Origin: Xestospongia muta
Lineage: Eukaryota > Porifera > Demospongiae > Haplosclerida > Petrosiidae
Assembly (NCBI GenBank): GCA_963693285.1
Contig: OY848917.1
Span: 3,338,618 to 3,402,617 of the forward strand
Length of the DNA stretch: 64,000 bases
Direction: 5' to 3'
The position numbers and the translations under genes are program-made. Positions within the stretch are counted from its first letter, which is position 1, and every line of letters begins with the position of its first letter. The notes under the pieces are model-generated. The model was not told the origin of the DNA. It saw nothing but the letters and a program-made list of their open reading frames with translations, and did no database searches. Below, one piece after another: positions 49,001-60,796 of the stretch.

Positions 49001-52000
49001 GTTGTGTCAGAAAACCTATTATGGTTTGGCTAAAGTGCTTGTATATTACACCAATAAAATATCACATAACATGTATACTCTTGTCCCCAGACACCCACTC
49101 ACTTAATGCGAGAAAGGGTGTCTGGTGACGTTAGTCCAATTCCTTGGATTTGAGCCACTTTTTGGCTCAGCAATCAGAATACTCATAGGGCATAATATTG
49201 TATAAGACTATAATATCCACATGACAAGATGGAGCTTGGGACGCAACAAACGATGAAAAACATTTTAGTAAATTAGCTTCACATATTCCATAAAATTAGT
49301 TACATGTACAGAAATAAGTCAAAGTATTGACAAACTCACTTCTCTGTAATGCTCTGAAGAAGAGTTCCCAGTAGCTATAATACTCCTAGAATTGATCCCA
49401 TCAGTAATATCAATACTTATGCCATAATATGCTGCAAGAGTCTCGTTGATAGTAAAGTAATCATTATTTCCATTAAGAAGTCCAACGAAGTGAACAGTAG
49501 CAGTTGATATGTCACTGTCAACATCACGAAGGTAGAGATCCTTAGCAAACAGTAATAAGGGGTCATCCTCAAAATAGCTTAGGGATTTACTAGTAGCACC
49601 AGACATGTTGTTGAAACGAAGAGTGGGAGCATCATTAATTGGTTGAACATAAAACTATGAGGACAGACACAATATAAAATATATACAAATATTGACTACT
49701 TTTAACATAAAAAGTGTGACTAAAAAATAAAAAGATGTCAAAATTCAAAAAATTATAATCTAGGTATAAGTAAGGTTTAGGGCAAAGCATTTCCTGTAAG
49801 TACAACAAATTGCTTGACAGTTGCTTACATGCTAACATGTGCATACTCTATCAATACTCTGATTCTACTTAATGTATTATATCTATAGTATATCAGAATT
49901 ATATGCTTACTGTGAAATAGAGTGTCTTGTTTTTGGAAGTATCGTCTTCAACAACAAACATCAGAGTCCTAAATACAAAAGATACAATAATGGACGGAGC
50001 AATGAAGCATATTTCTAAACATTTGCTTAGAGATGTCCTAACCTGTTTCCAGCTGTAGGATTTCCAGGATAGCTATCTTTATGTTCATATCTCAGTGTTT
50101 TGAGAGTAGCAGTATAGTTTAATGGAGTATCTTTACCAGTCAACTCCTATTATAGAGTAGAAATAGAAAGTGATTTTAGTGACTATTAAAATAGAGGGAC
50201 TGAGTGCTCTTACAGACACATTATATAACATAAGTAATTATGTAATAGTAAGTTTTAGAATCTAATGTTAAGGTTTATAATGTAGAGTCAGATCACATAA
50301 ATACTTACCAGTTTGTGTGAGTCACGTGTAATAGTAGGTATACTTCCAGGATTATAAATGGTGATCTCTTCATTGTTGCCATCCACAGCATACAACAAGT
50401 AGATAGTTAAGCTACAATAGGAATAACAAGTTGTAAAAGTAGAAGGTAATGATACAATACACTGTATTCAAACTTTGAAGTACTGTTTTTCCTTCCTTTA
50501 TCTTATTAATTGATTAAAACACTATATAAAGCAATTGTGTGTAGAAGTCAAGATAATTTGCTTGTGAAGAAATTAGTCTTAGTGAAAAAGATGAAGTTTT
50601 CAACATACATACTTGACTGAATGTATTAATCACTTATCAGTGACTTTCATAATTACAAACCTACTCATTAAATCCTAATACTTCAATGCTTACAAAATTA
50701 ATCATCACATCCCAATACTTGTATAATTACAAACCTACACTTAAGATAGTATTTTGTCATTTCAACTGTTGTTTTCGTTATCGTAATGTTATCAATATGA
50801 TGTAAGCCAAATATTGACTTAACACAAAGCCAAAACTGGTCTAACTCAATCTGTATAAAGTCAACTAGAAGCTAAAAAGTACTCTTTGTAGTTTATGTCC
50901 AATAATTGAAACTATGAGTAAGAGATAGATTCTATTTCATCTTAACTAACTGGGTTAGTTCAGTTGAAATAGTATCTGGTTATAGTTTCAATTGAAAACA
51001 CGATTCAATTACGATAGCAAAGTGGGTATAAAAGCAATGTCTTGTAGATACAACTAGTTGGCTTTATGCATATTGAGTTACACTATAGTTGGCCTTGTAG
51101 TAACTTAGAATGGGTTTACATCATATTGATGAAACTGTGGTAACAAAGACCTCAGTTAAAATGACAAAATGCTTTTTTCAGTGTAAAATTTTCATAATCA
51201 CAAACCTAATCATCAAAACCTACCTTTGTATCATTTCATCAGGATCAGGATCTAGTACATAGATATCAGAGTCCACAATAACTGAACCATTGCCTTCATA
51301 GTAGAACATTAAATTATTACCACTGAACAAAATTGTTGGAACATCATTGAGATTAACCAAGACTAACCTGTAAATTAATTGATACAATGTTAACACAATA
51401 TAAAGATTTAACTATGTCCCTTAAATAATCAAGCACAGGGAATTCTTATACCATTATTATAAGTAATACAAGGCTTTATCAAAACTGCCTTCATACTGTA
51501 ATTGGCTAAAGATCAACACTACTAATTATAAAGTTTAAACTTACGAGATCCCATTCCGTATGCCTGATTGTTCACCATCAAAAAGTGTAAGTTGAAACTC
51601 TCTACGCATAGATAACTGATCGGGTTCATCATTACTATAAACAAAATAAGTAAACAAGTAAATAAATTTGTTGTTTTATATTAAGTATTATATTATCAGA
51701 AGAATCAAATGACAACTTGTTGCTTTTATGGACATGTAAAATAACTAATGAATTATAATCAATTATTATGGTTTGCAAAAAACACTTACGAGTTAAAATA
51801 AAGAACATTTTTGAATATCTCCTCATAAACATTAGTTGTTGCATTAGCAGTAATAGTAAGTCGACCATTCTCAGGATCATACTAAGATGAAAAGAACATG
51901 CTCAAATGATTTATACTTACCAAGTTTACTAAGAACAGCAGAGCACTCACAAAAAATACAGCCTCAATAATGTTATGAACTTAACATAACATTACTCTTT

Positions 52001-55000
52001 TAACCTTTGATACATTTTAATATTGCACATGTAAAAACTGCGTGTTTGACGAATTAAGCAAAAAGCAAGTGGTATTACATTGTATACAATGTTGACTAGT
52101 GCAATCATTAGTGAATAATATAACTAAATTTGTGACCTGATTAAAAATTAGGGATCACTTCTATCAAAACATTCGTGACCTGATTTGTGAAAAGGGGCTA
52201 CTGTTAAAACACTTTTTACCATGAATATTTGTGTATACATAGCAACTGTGTGTGTACAAAATTGTTTATGAAGTGGTCCCTTTCACAAATCAGGTCACAT
52301 TTACTCTAAATGATGATAATAGACTTACGTCTGAAGTTATAAAAGGAAATGTTTCATTATCTAATAAAAGAATTTCATGAACTACATCAACAGCAAACAG
52401 GACAACTGTAGCAGATTGCATAAGATACATTGGATGGTCACGATCTGTTATTGTCAATGTCCCATTTAATATAGGCACTGGTGTTAGCTGTTCTTCAATA
52501 AACATCGGTAGTGTATCTAAAATGAAGGAAAACATGTGTAATTAATTACCATAATAATTAATATTAATCAATATTTCATGTGTAATTCAATGTGCTATTA
52601 GTATGTTATATGTTCATGGGAAAAATGGCCAACATAATACATTAACTATTTCACATGTTGACCTCAAATTCATTTATAATAGTAGTTTTGTGTCAATTTA
52701 CAGCTATAACCAATATTTGGTAAAGCCACAAATATTAAAAAAGGAATAAGAATAAAAAAGTCCTTCACCTTTGAATGCTGTTGTCTGCCTGTGGTATCCA
52801 GTACATTAATAGCTTATGAATATGTTTGTATTGGTAAGCCACCCTCAGTAGACCACACAGTAGTTTATCATAATAACATTCATATATATTAAATAATATT
52901 CATATTATAAAACTGGTGAAATATATTACAACTATCATGACTATGTGTTATAGTAATTTTTCAAGTCAGTGTTACCATATTTATTATTATCAAGTAAAAT
53001 TAGTAAGAAAGTAAACAATGGACTATGGTTGTTAACATTTTGCGAATTTCCTAGTAATATCACTTTAACTATTCATATGTTCATTATATAGTTTCCATAT
53101 CTTATATAATTTAAATTATGAATGATGAGTACCAACTACATTTACAAATTATTAATGACGCTGGAATGTGGTAAGGAATCCTATAAAATTTTTTTGAAGA
53201 CATATAAAGAATTATTAATTATTATGTTCTTAGGAGGCAAAAGAAATCGGCTCAAAAAACTACTTAAGCTTAGTTCCTATTCAAACTTCAAGATGTATTA
53301 CATGAATATATTTTGGGACCAAACATTTCACCTTTAAGTAGTATGGTTTTAGTAGATTGTATTATTTATAACATCTTGAACACTGACTACTAGTAAGGAG
53401 AATTTTTGATTGAACAACAATCCATAGATAAAAAAATATTCCAAATATAGATTGGAGTATTAATATACTAATCAAAAGAAATTCGTAGCCAAGCAAACTG
53501 TAAAGGTCACCTACTCCCATACAAGTATATCACTCAAAGTGATCAAACCATAACGTAATAAAAAAGGTATAGTGGTATCATCATACTTATTATCTTACCA
53601 GCAGGAGTGTAAGATATCTTTGGTGGATTATCATTTTCTCCTACAAACGTGACATTTAAACATCCAACACTGTTGTACGGACCAGACTGAGCCACAACAC
53701 AAATGTTTCTTGGAACAAAATCTGTCTCATCGTCATAATTGTATCGTAAGGAAGCAAGAACAACCTTTACAAAGAGACTAGGATCCACAGCGTCTGATTT
53801 TCGCTTGTAACGCTCTCCTTGATATATCCTACGCAAAAACAGACGAAGTCACTCAGTGGCCATTTTATGTAGGGTTAAAAAATAAATCATTGCATATTAT
53901 TCTAACTTTTCTCCTAATATGTTCTCTAGGGCATCTTGTCTGTCAGGATCAAGTTCCTCGTTAACAAAAGCATTATACAAATCTGATGTGTTTTCCAGTC
54001 TGTTATCTTGAACAGCTTGAAGGACTGCAACTTCAACAGATTCGCCATTGTTACCATTAGGATTCCTCATTATAACCACTGATATGCTGTCCCACTACAC
54101 CAAGAGAGAACAAGCAGTAATTTAATAGAGTGAACATCACATGCTTTTAACAATACCAAGATTTTAACATAACTTACCAAACTATTATTAATAAGAACAA
54201 AGTCAATAAGTGATATATTGATAAGAAATAAAGGTGTTTCATAGACAATAACATCAGGATAGTTTAAACTTGACAGCTTATCACGATAGTCCAAATCCAA
54301 TAGATAAACAAAATTGCAAATGGATTGATACTGGTCATTTGTTGAGCAATTGAAGCCTTTTTCTATAGTACAATTACTGCTACACCCATCACCTGATGCA
54401 GTATTTCCATCATCACATTCCTCTACTGAAAGAGCTATTTCTCCATCTCCACAGCCAATTACACTACAATAACTTAAAACATTTGAACCTGAATGAATTA
54501 AGGAAATGTTTATATTTTTATTAGACTGATTGTATTATTTATTGACCTACCATTTGTACAACATTCATAACCTGGTTCAACCATGCAATTTGCTGAGCAT
54601 CCGTCATTAGACATAGTATTGTTATCGTCACACTCCTCACCAAGATCTAAATCACCATCGCCACAATTGGACCTTGATTCTAACCCTGATCCTGAACCTG
54701 ACCCTGATCCAATCGATCGACTAGAACATTTTGGCTGACTGTCAACAGGATTACCACCTAATTAGATAGTTAATAAAGAAATAAAGTGAAGTAATAATTG
54801 ATTTTAATTATTATTAAGATATAACTTAAAATCAGTCACTTTTAATTTTAAATAATAATAATGCTTTGTCTGCGGTCCAACAGAGAATGTAATACTTTAA
54901 CTAATTCTGCATCCTAGATCCTAAACTCTAAACCTTGGAACCTAACTGTATCAATTTTGCATTAAAGTATGGTTTTTTCTGCTGTGACTCTACCCACAGA

Positions 55001-55256
55001 GTCTGTATATATTTACTTTAACTATAAAGGTGAATGCATGTTACATAATAATATTGTCCTTATTAATATACAATATATATAATACTACTGAGAATAAATA
55101 GTTGCTGATAGGATAACATGATTTTTCTTGTAATAAGCGCTAAACGTTTCATACCTACAAGTATTACAGGTGCAATATCACTATTCCATACTAATAATAC
55201 TCACCAATTATAAGTATAACTAATACAATTGCTATTATTGATGGTAATAGTTGCAT
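46044..55256 (-). CDS. Type I receptor with DUF4215 and cadherin-like repeats, 16 exons, one apparent frameshift
   Basis: Sixteen exons with matching phases: 55205-55256, 54551-54757, 54178-54488, 53907-54094, 53599-53828, 52329-52516, 51790-51881, 51545-51634, 51224-51367, 50309-50411, 50043-50146, 49911-49968, 49340-49655, 47657-48406, 47097-47394 and 46044-46735. They give about 1273 residues if one extra base is ignored. Order: signal peptide ([19 protein letters not shown]); a Ser/Gly-Glu linker; two DUF4215 Cys repeats ([38 protein letters not shown]); a run of cadherin-like/tandem beta-sandwich domains marked by [30 protein letters not shown] and [17 protein letters not shown]; a partial EGF ([14 protein letters not shown]); a membrane span ([20 protein letters not shown]); and a Ser/Thr-rich tail of about 150 residues ending SHSNV. 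A cell-surface adhesion or recognition role is inferred. Exon 49340-49655 carries one extra T after the INDAPTL codons. Exact orthology unknown. Confidence 0.85.
48840..48890. repeat. Short tandem repeat
   Basis: Three copies of the 17-bp unit ACCAAAGCTATGACTAT in an intron of the cadherin-like gene. Confidence 0.9.
49083..49150. mobile_element. Fragment of the TTGTCCCCAGAC repeat family
   Basis: TTGTCCCCAGACACCCACTC, ACTTAATGCGAGAAAGGGTG and TCTGGTGACGTTAGTCCAAT. The inverse complement resembles 9123-9172 upstream of Fringe, and its outer end matches the element at 11270-11850. Intronic. Confidence 0.65.
52131..52310. mobile_element. Palindromic MITE, second copy
   Basis: Homologous to 8863-9100: GGGATCACTTCTATCAAAAC, GTGACCTGATTTGTGAAAAG and the inverted GGTCCCTTTCACAAATCAGG. 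Shorter and more decayed than the first copy; intronic in the cadherin-like gene, ending just before exon 52329-52516. Confidence 0.8.
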
Positions 55257-56483
55257 CTTGATCGTTGAAGGGGGCGTGACCCTTCGCAGATTTAATGTGT
55301 ACCTTTCTCCAAACTGCTACAAAGTGAAAACAACTACTGAGCCTAAAGGAAGCTGAAGATAAAACATTAAGATAAACACATTATCATCTTCAGGTTTGTC
55401 TTCTAGTAATGTCAAGTCCTTGCACTCAGCCCCACCCACTACTGTTTGCAGACGTACAATAAATGCGACTACATCTATGACAACACTTACTTAGAAGAGC
55501 ACTTCTAAAGACCACCTCTCTATAGCCAGATAATGATATAGATACTGATATCTTCTCAACAAACAAACAGTGGGTGATTACACTTTCAAACCTTGTAACA
55601 TAACTCGCAGCAAGCACTGTCACCTCACTTGTCGATGCGAACGCGTTGCTAGGTCTACGCCCCCTTTTGAAATGTTTGGATGCGTTGCTATTAGTAACAT
55701 TTTTTGAAGCTATGAATAATAAGTCATGAATAATTATTATTACTAATTAATTATATTGCTAATTATCTAGTCCTTTAAAACCATTCATTTATCTAGCGCA
55801 AATTCATGCACTAAAATTGTTTAAATACAATGCTGAAGTCTAATATTGGGACATCAACTCCAGGAAACAGATCCGTTGTGATGCCATTAAAAGATCAGCT
55901 GCTGTTCTAAGTATTTTAGCAACACCCATACCTTTTATAGGGAGTAAAAGAACAGCACAATAACAGTTAAAGGACAGTATAAACTAAAGTAACTAATTTA
56001 GTCCAATTACAAAATTAAGTCAAGTTAATAGCTGATATATATAAATTCCAGCTATACACCATATTGGCCAACATACAGCTATCACACCACTTTAGCACGA
56101 ATTTTAAATTGACTGGTATTTAATCTAGGCATTAAAATAAGTAACAATATGTAATTAAAACGGATCTAAAATTAACCATTTATGACAAAGATGAAGTGAT
56201 TGTACACATATAATATAGAGTAATAATAATACTAGATAAATATTCTCATGTCTGTTGCATATTATGATAACTAAGAGTCAGCTGAGACTTTCTTTTACAT
56301 AAAAAGATTGAAAATTGTACTTTAAGTTGATTTGATAATCAATTAATTCCTTGTTATATCATTAAATTTTGTCATAATTATAGTTTTTATGTGACACATC
56401 AAAGCAGCAACAGTATAGTAATAACTACAGTGATGTTAATGAGGATATTACAGCCTTTATTCTCAAACACATTTATTGTCATG
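55257..56483. other. Upstream region of the cadherin-like gene
   Basis: It probably holds the promoter. 55400-55680 is the least AT-rich part, with CpG-containing words (GATGCGAACGCGTTGCTAGG). A 65-codon minus-strand frame there has no family resemblance. 55680-56480 is AT-rich; its right end may include decayed 5' parts of the DSL pseudogene. Confidence 0.5.
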
Positions 56484-57995
56484 AGATTTTGTATTGATAG
56501 CGATGATCCTCAGATCACTCAATCTCTTACAAGTCATTAACACAATGATGATGCTGCCATTAACTTCAGTGATGGGAACAATGGAGATAATTTCTACACA
56601 ACTTTGACATTTGTGTCAACAAAATATCCATCAGCAGTAAGTGCTATCATACATACAAAACAAAAGCAAAACCTCGTATTGTTTTAAGCAACACTGTGTG
56701 GTGTAATAAGTGTATAGGACATGGTGTGCTAAAATTTGTGTAATTAATAAGTAAAAAGATCATCAATGAATATTAACCTTGATATTTAAGCCATAATAAT
56801 GGTTAAACTTTGTTTTTCTCTATAGAGTTTGATCATTTTATGTACTTTTCTTGCTTTTTATATAAATTATACTTATCACCATTTATCACATTCTAATTCA
56901 AAATAGATAGGATGTACTAAAATTTGATGTACCAATTAATGAACAGGACAATGGAGGTGTTGAATTTGTTGACAAATTCACAACTAATTTTCAATTTTCA
57001 TTTTCCTCAAATTACAAGACAGTACAGATCAATGAGGCATGGGTATTCTAACATTATCTTATCATTTCTATTGCTTTGGGAACTACTATGACATAACTGT
57101 AAAATCTACTGTGAACCTACCAATATTACATTAGGTCATTACTACTGTGATTGTAATGGTGAGAAGATATGCTTAGATGGATATACTAACCCAGAGAATA
57201 ATTGTACTGACATACAAAAGAGCAAGTTGCCTAATTAAAATATACTTAAGAATAAAATAGTTTAATTTATTAATAATAAAATGAACAAATTTAAGTTATA
57301 CATCTACAATTCAATCATTTTTGCTCACATTCCAACAACTTCATTGGTATGTGTCCAGCTTCAATGTTTATGACAACATCTACTGTGACTTCAATCAACA
57401 TTATTCATTCGACAGTAACTCTCGTATCAACAAGTATCGTTATATCTACAGTGTCTAATATCATCAATTCCACAATCACAAACATCATAAGTTCAACAGA
57501 TCTCACAACATCTACTAGTACTAGTATTGTTGTTGTTACTACACTTCTGCTTTGAACAATACAGAAATTTACACACAGACAGTGAATTCAAAAACTACAA
57601 TTACTCAAAATGTTACTAATATTGTGGATTGAACAAAGGTTATCAGTACAACAACTGTCAAGACATCTATATCGATTGACATTGTTAAAACTATTTCAAT
57701 AATGTATGTTAATTGTGCACAACATCTACTTTCATACTAACTACCAAAACTTTTGTCACTGAAAAACTAGCCAGTCACTAGTACTAATGGTATCTTCAGA
57801 GACATCTAAAAATAGTGAGTCAATTGTAAAACCCAAAGATGGCTTCATATATTTCTATTTCTAGCTGCTGAATTAGAAGGTTCCATGTGTCCAAATACTT
57901 CAATATTGCCACAGACATGGCATTACACCACTGGTACAGTTTCTGGTCTCATTTTAATAAGTGTATACCTACTTGATATAACTTTGAGTATTTGG
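56484..57995 (+). pseudogene. Decayed DSL (Delta-like) ligand gene copy
   Basis: It parallels the intact minus-strand gene at 58421-60796 piece by piece: RFCIDSDDPQI with NFSDGNNGDNFYTTLTF and KYPSA (N-terminal ligand domain); VLKFDVPINEQDNG with KFTTNFQFSF; then FYCFGNYYD, and IYCEPTN and GHYYCDCNGEKICLDGYTN (DSL domain). A Ser/Thr-rich stretch (57349-57555) and a hydrophobic segment near 57930 (VSGLILISVYLLDITLSIW) match the stalk and membrane span. It has an in-frame TAA at 56538-56540 and a frame change near 57090 inside the DSL domain, so it cannot make a whole ligand as it stands. It is convergent with the intact gene, as an inverted duplicate. The first exon was not found. Confidence 0.85.
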
Positions 57996-58420
57996 TGACG
58001 TATAACCTTTGTGCTTTGCCATGTTGAGCTATAGTACAAATGCAATAAGACATTACAAACTATACACCATACACCATGCATGGAGAGAGGTCTTATATAA
58101 TACTATAAGTTACATATTGAAACTAACTAACTAGCCAAATAACAAATCAATGCTCAAATTTTTTTATTGTTAAATTTTATTGTTAAACGACGTGATTTCT
58201 TAATAAACCAAATAGTCCAGTATCTTGAGTGATCTTGCTGTGATCCAAGAGTTCCAGAAGTTAAATGCTCTTGGGGTGCTATCGGACACTCAATCAACCA
58301 ATGATACAGTTGACCAGAGAAATAACTTTTATTTAGATTGGAATTATAAACAGTATGACATAGTCAAGTGCATGAACAACAATTATATATTTCCAAATTG
58401 AAATAGCCTGTAAAATATTT

Positions 58421-60796
58421 TTATTGTTCACTATCAATGTAATCATAGTCATCATTCTGCCTTACTGACATAGATTGTGGTGTTGCACGGATACTTTCAT
58501 AATTCAATAAAGAATAATCATTGTACTGGCTACTGGTAGCAAATTCATAATGTCCATCTTCAGTCACACCAACATTAGTTTCAGTTTCTGAATCAGATAG
58601 TCGCTCATACACTGGTAATTCACCAAATCTAGCTGTAGTTATGATTGGTTCTAGAAAAATACATGTACAGTATCAACAAAAACTGAAACATAGTAGAAAA
58701 TGTAATGCTAATGAAACAATTAAGAACAGGTTTCTTTGGCAAAAATAGATATTGTGGTGCTGTTAACTTTCAAGCCATGCTAGAAAGCATATAGCTATGT
58801 TAAATTTACATACCTTTAACACCAACCAAATTGTTATAGCCTGGATTTGTTATACCTATATATAAACAAAAATGGTTTATACTTTTGTTGATTGTACATG
58901 TAGTTAATGCTATAACATTAATTGTAAAGTGTTATATTTTAATATGTCTAGTTGTCTACACACATCATTATCAAAAAGGTCCTTATAAAGCTAGAAATGA
59001 TTTCAAATGGATTCTTAGAAATTATTTTATCTAATGCAATAGAAATGGCAACAAACATTGTCAGTATGGCTACAACAAGTACCTGAACCAGAAGTATATT
59101 GTTGTGGATTTGTAACACGCTCGTAAGTCTTGTTTCTTCTATACCATTTGTATATTGGTATGACTAGTAATATAATGAGCAGAATAGACACCAACAACAG
59201 TAAGGCAGTTATCAATCCAGTAGCGACCTTCCAGTCATCACATGATACTGCTCTTGCTAGGTAATCTGATGAAATTGCATTACCTGTATATATATATGTG
59301 TGTGTATATATATGTGTATATATATATATGGTTTATATAAAATAATAATGCTTAATCATGTAGTGAGATGAAATTTAATATGTAACATAATGTGTGAGAC
59401 CACCCTAAAAGAACATGACATCATAATATAAACTAAAGTCATACTATATATAGCTTACATTGACAGTTACAAGGTACAGATTGTTATGGTCAAAAATGTG
59501 ACATATCTATAATAGTAGATAAGTATAGTTTACCTGATGCAGCTAGTTGAACAATGGATGGACATAAGCTATATTGTGTTGCTGTAGAGGGTGATATATC
59601 TGTTAAAATGACACATATAGTTGATGTAACTGTACTAGTAGAAGTAACAGTGGTAATCACACTGGATGTTAATGTGACGTAAGTTGACAACACATGTGAT
59701 CCAAGTGTTGAATAATTTAATGTATCACTTTGACTTTCACTTTGAGAGGAAGCTAAAAATATAAAAAATTAGTCATAACATTGATTATCATCACTATGTC
59801 TTGTTTATAAGTGTAAAACAACTTCATTGTTTATAAGTTGTATAGTCGTGGTGATTTATAGAGTATAATCCTGACTTACCAAGTTCTGTACAATTTTGGC
59901 CTGTGAAACCATCAGAGCATACTTTATTGCCATCACAGTCACAAGTGTAATGACCTGTCTTGTCATTTTTCCCAACACAGTACGTTCTACATTGTGGACC
60001 ATAGTAATTGTTAGCACAGAACATACGATATGCAAGTGTAATGCTAGCTATGTTTTGATGTCCATTATATGCAACTGGAGTTGTAAATGTATTGTTCAAT
60101 GTTACTGGAAAAGTGATAGTGAAGTTGTCAATGAACACAGAGTCATCATCACGTGCCGTTACAGTGAAATCAATCATCCCCTATATAATTATTATTAAAT
60201 ATAATTATATAATGAAACTTACCAATTCATAAATAAGGTATATTGACTTTTCATGTTATTACAAAAAAATTTGACAGGTCTTTAATTTTGTGAATTAAGT
60301 AGATTTTGGTTTGTCATTATCCAAAGTTATACATCATTATAGCAATAAGAAATACTTACATTTGATGGATAGTGAACTTGTTCAAAGATAAGTATTGGGT
60401 ATATGCTATAGCTATCAGTTCCTATATTGAAATTGATGTTGCTGCCCCTTTGTGGACGGCTGATGTCACAATCTGTTCCAATACAGAATGTAAACACTGT
60501 ATCACATTCTTTAGCAAGTGTGCATCGAAGTTTTTGGAGTTTGTTTCTACAGTCCAAAGAATGGTGCAAAAAATGCGAATCACAGCAACAATACTGGTTA
60601 TTAGCTGAATAGTAGACAGCATTGTGGCTATTTGTATAACTATGGAGTTGAACTTCAAGTATTATCTCTCCTTTAGTTTCTTTAATCTAGAATAGATAAA
60701 AGTACTTTTTTAGTTTGTTTTAATATATACAAGAGTATTTATTACCTTAAATGTTGAAAAGAGTAGAAACAGAGACAACAAGTAACATCCATCCAT
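58421..60796 (-). CDS. Delta-like Notch ligand without EGF repeats, 7 exons
   Basis: Exons 60746-60796, 60360-60686, 59880-60180, 59534-59752, 59083-59283, 58814-58855 and 58421-58650 join in frame to 456 residues. Order: signal peptide (MDGCYLLSLFLLFSTF); a Cys-rich N-terminal domain like MNNL (GEIILEVQLHSYTNS, CTLAKECDTVFTFC, SIYPILIFEQVHYP); a DSL domain (FCANNYYGPQCRTYC, TGHYTCDCDGNKVCSDGF) with all six cysteines in the Delta pattern; about 75 Ser/Thr-rich residues; a span (ATGLITALLLLVSILLIILL); and a tail rich in tyrosine (TYERV, GYNNL, VYERL, NYESI, YDYIDSEQ). DSL proteins bind Notch on neighbouring cells. After the DSL cysteines the protein passes straight to the stalk, with no EGF repeat, unlike canonical Delta/Jagged. 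ATG 60796 is preferred; an in-frame ATG 24 bases upstream (60820) adds eight residues. Confidence 0.92.

Noticed and set aside
55426..55623. 65-codon minus-strand frame upstream of the cadherin-like gene
   Set aside because: No family resemblance; lies in the presumed promoter or 5' leader region.
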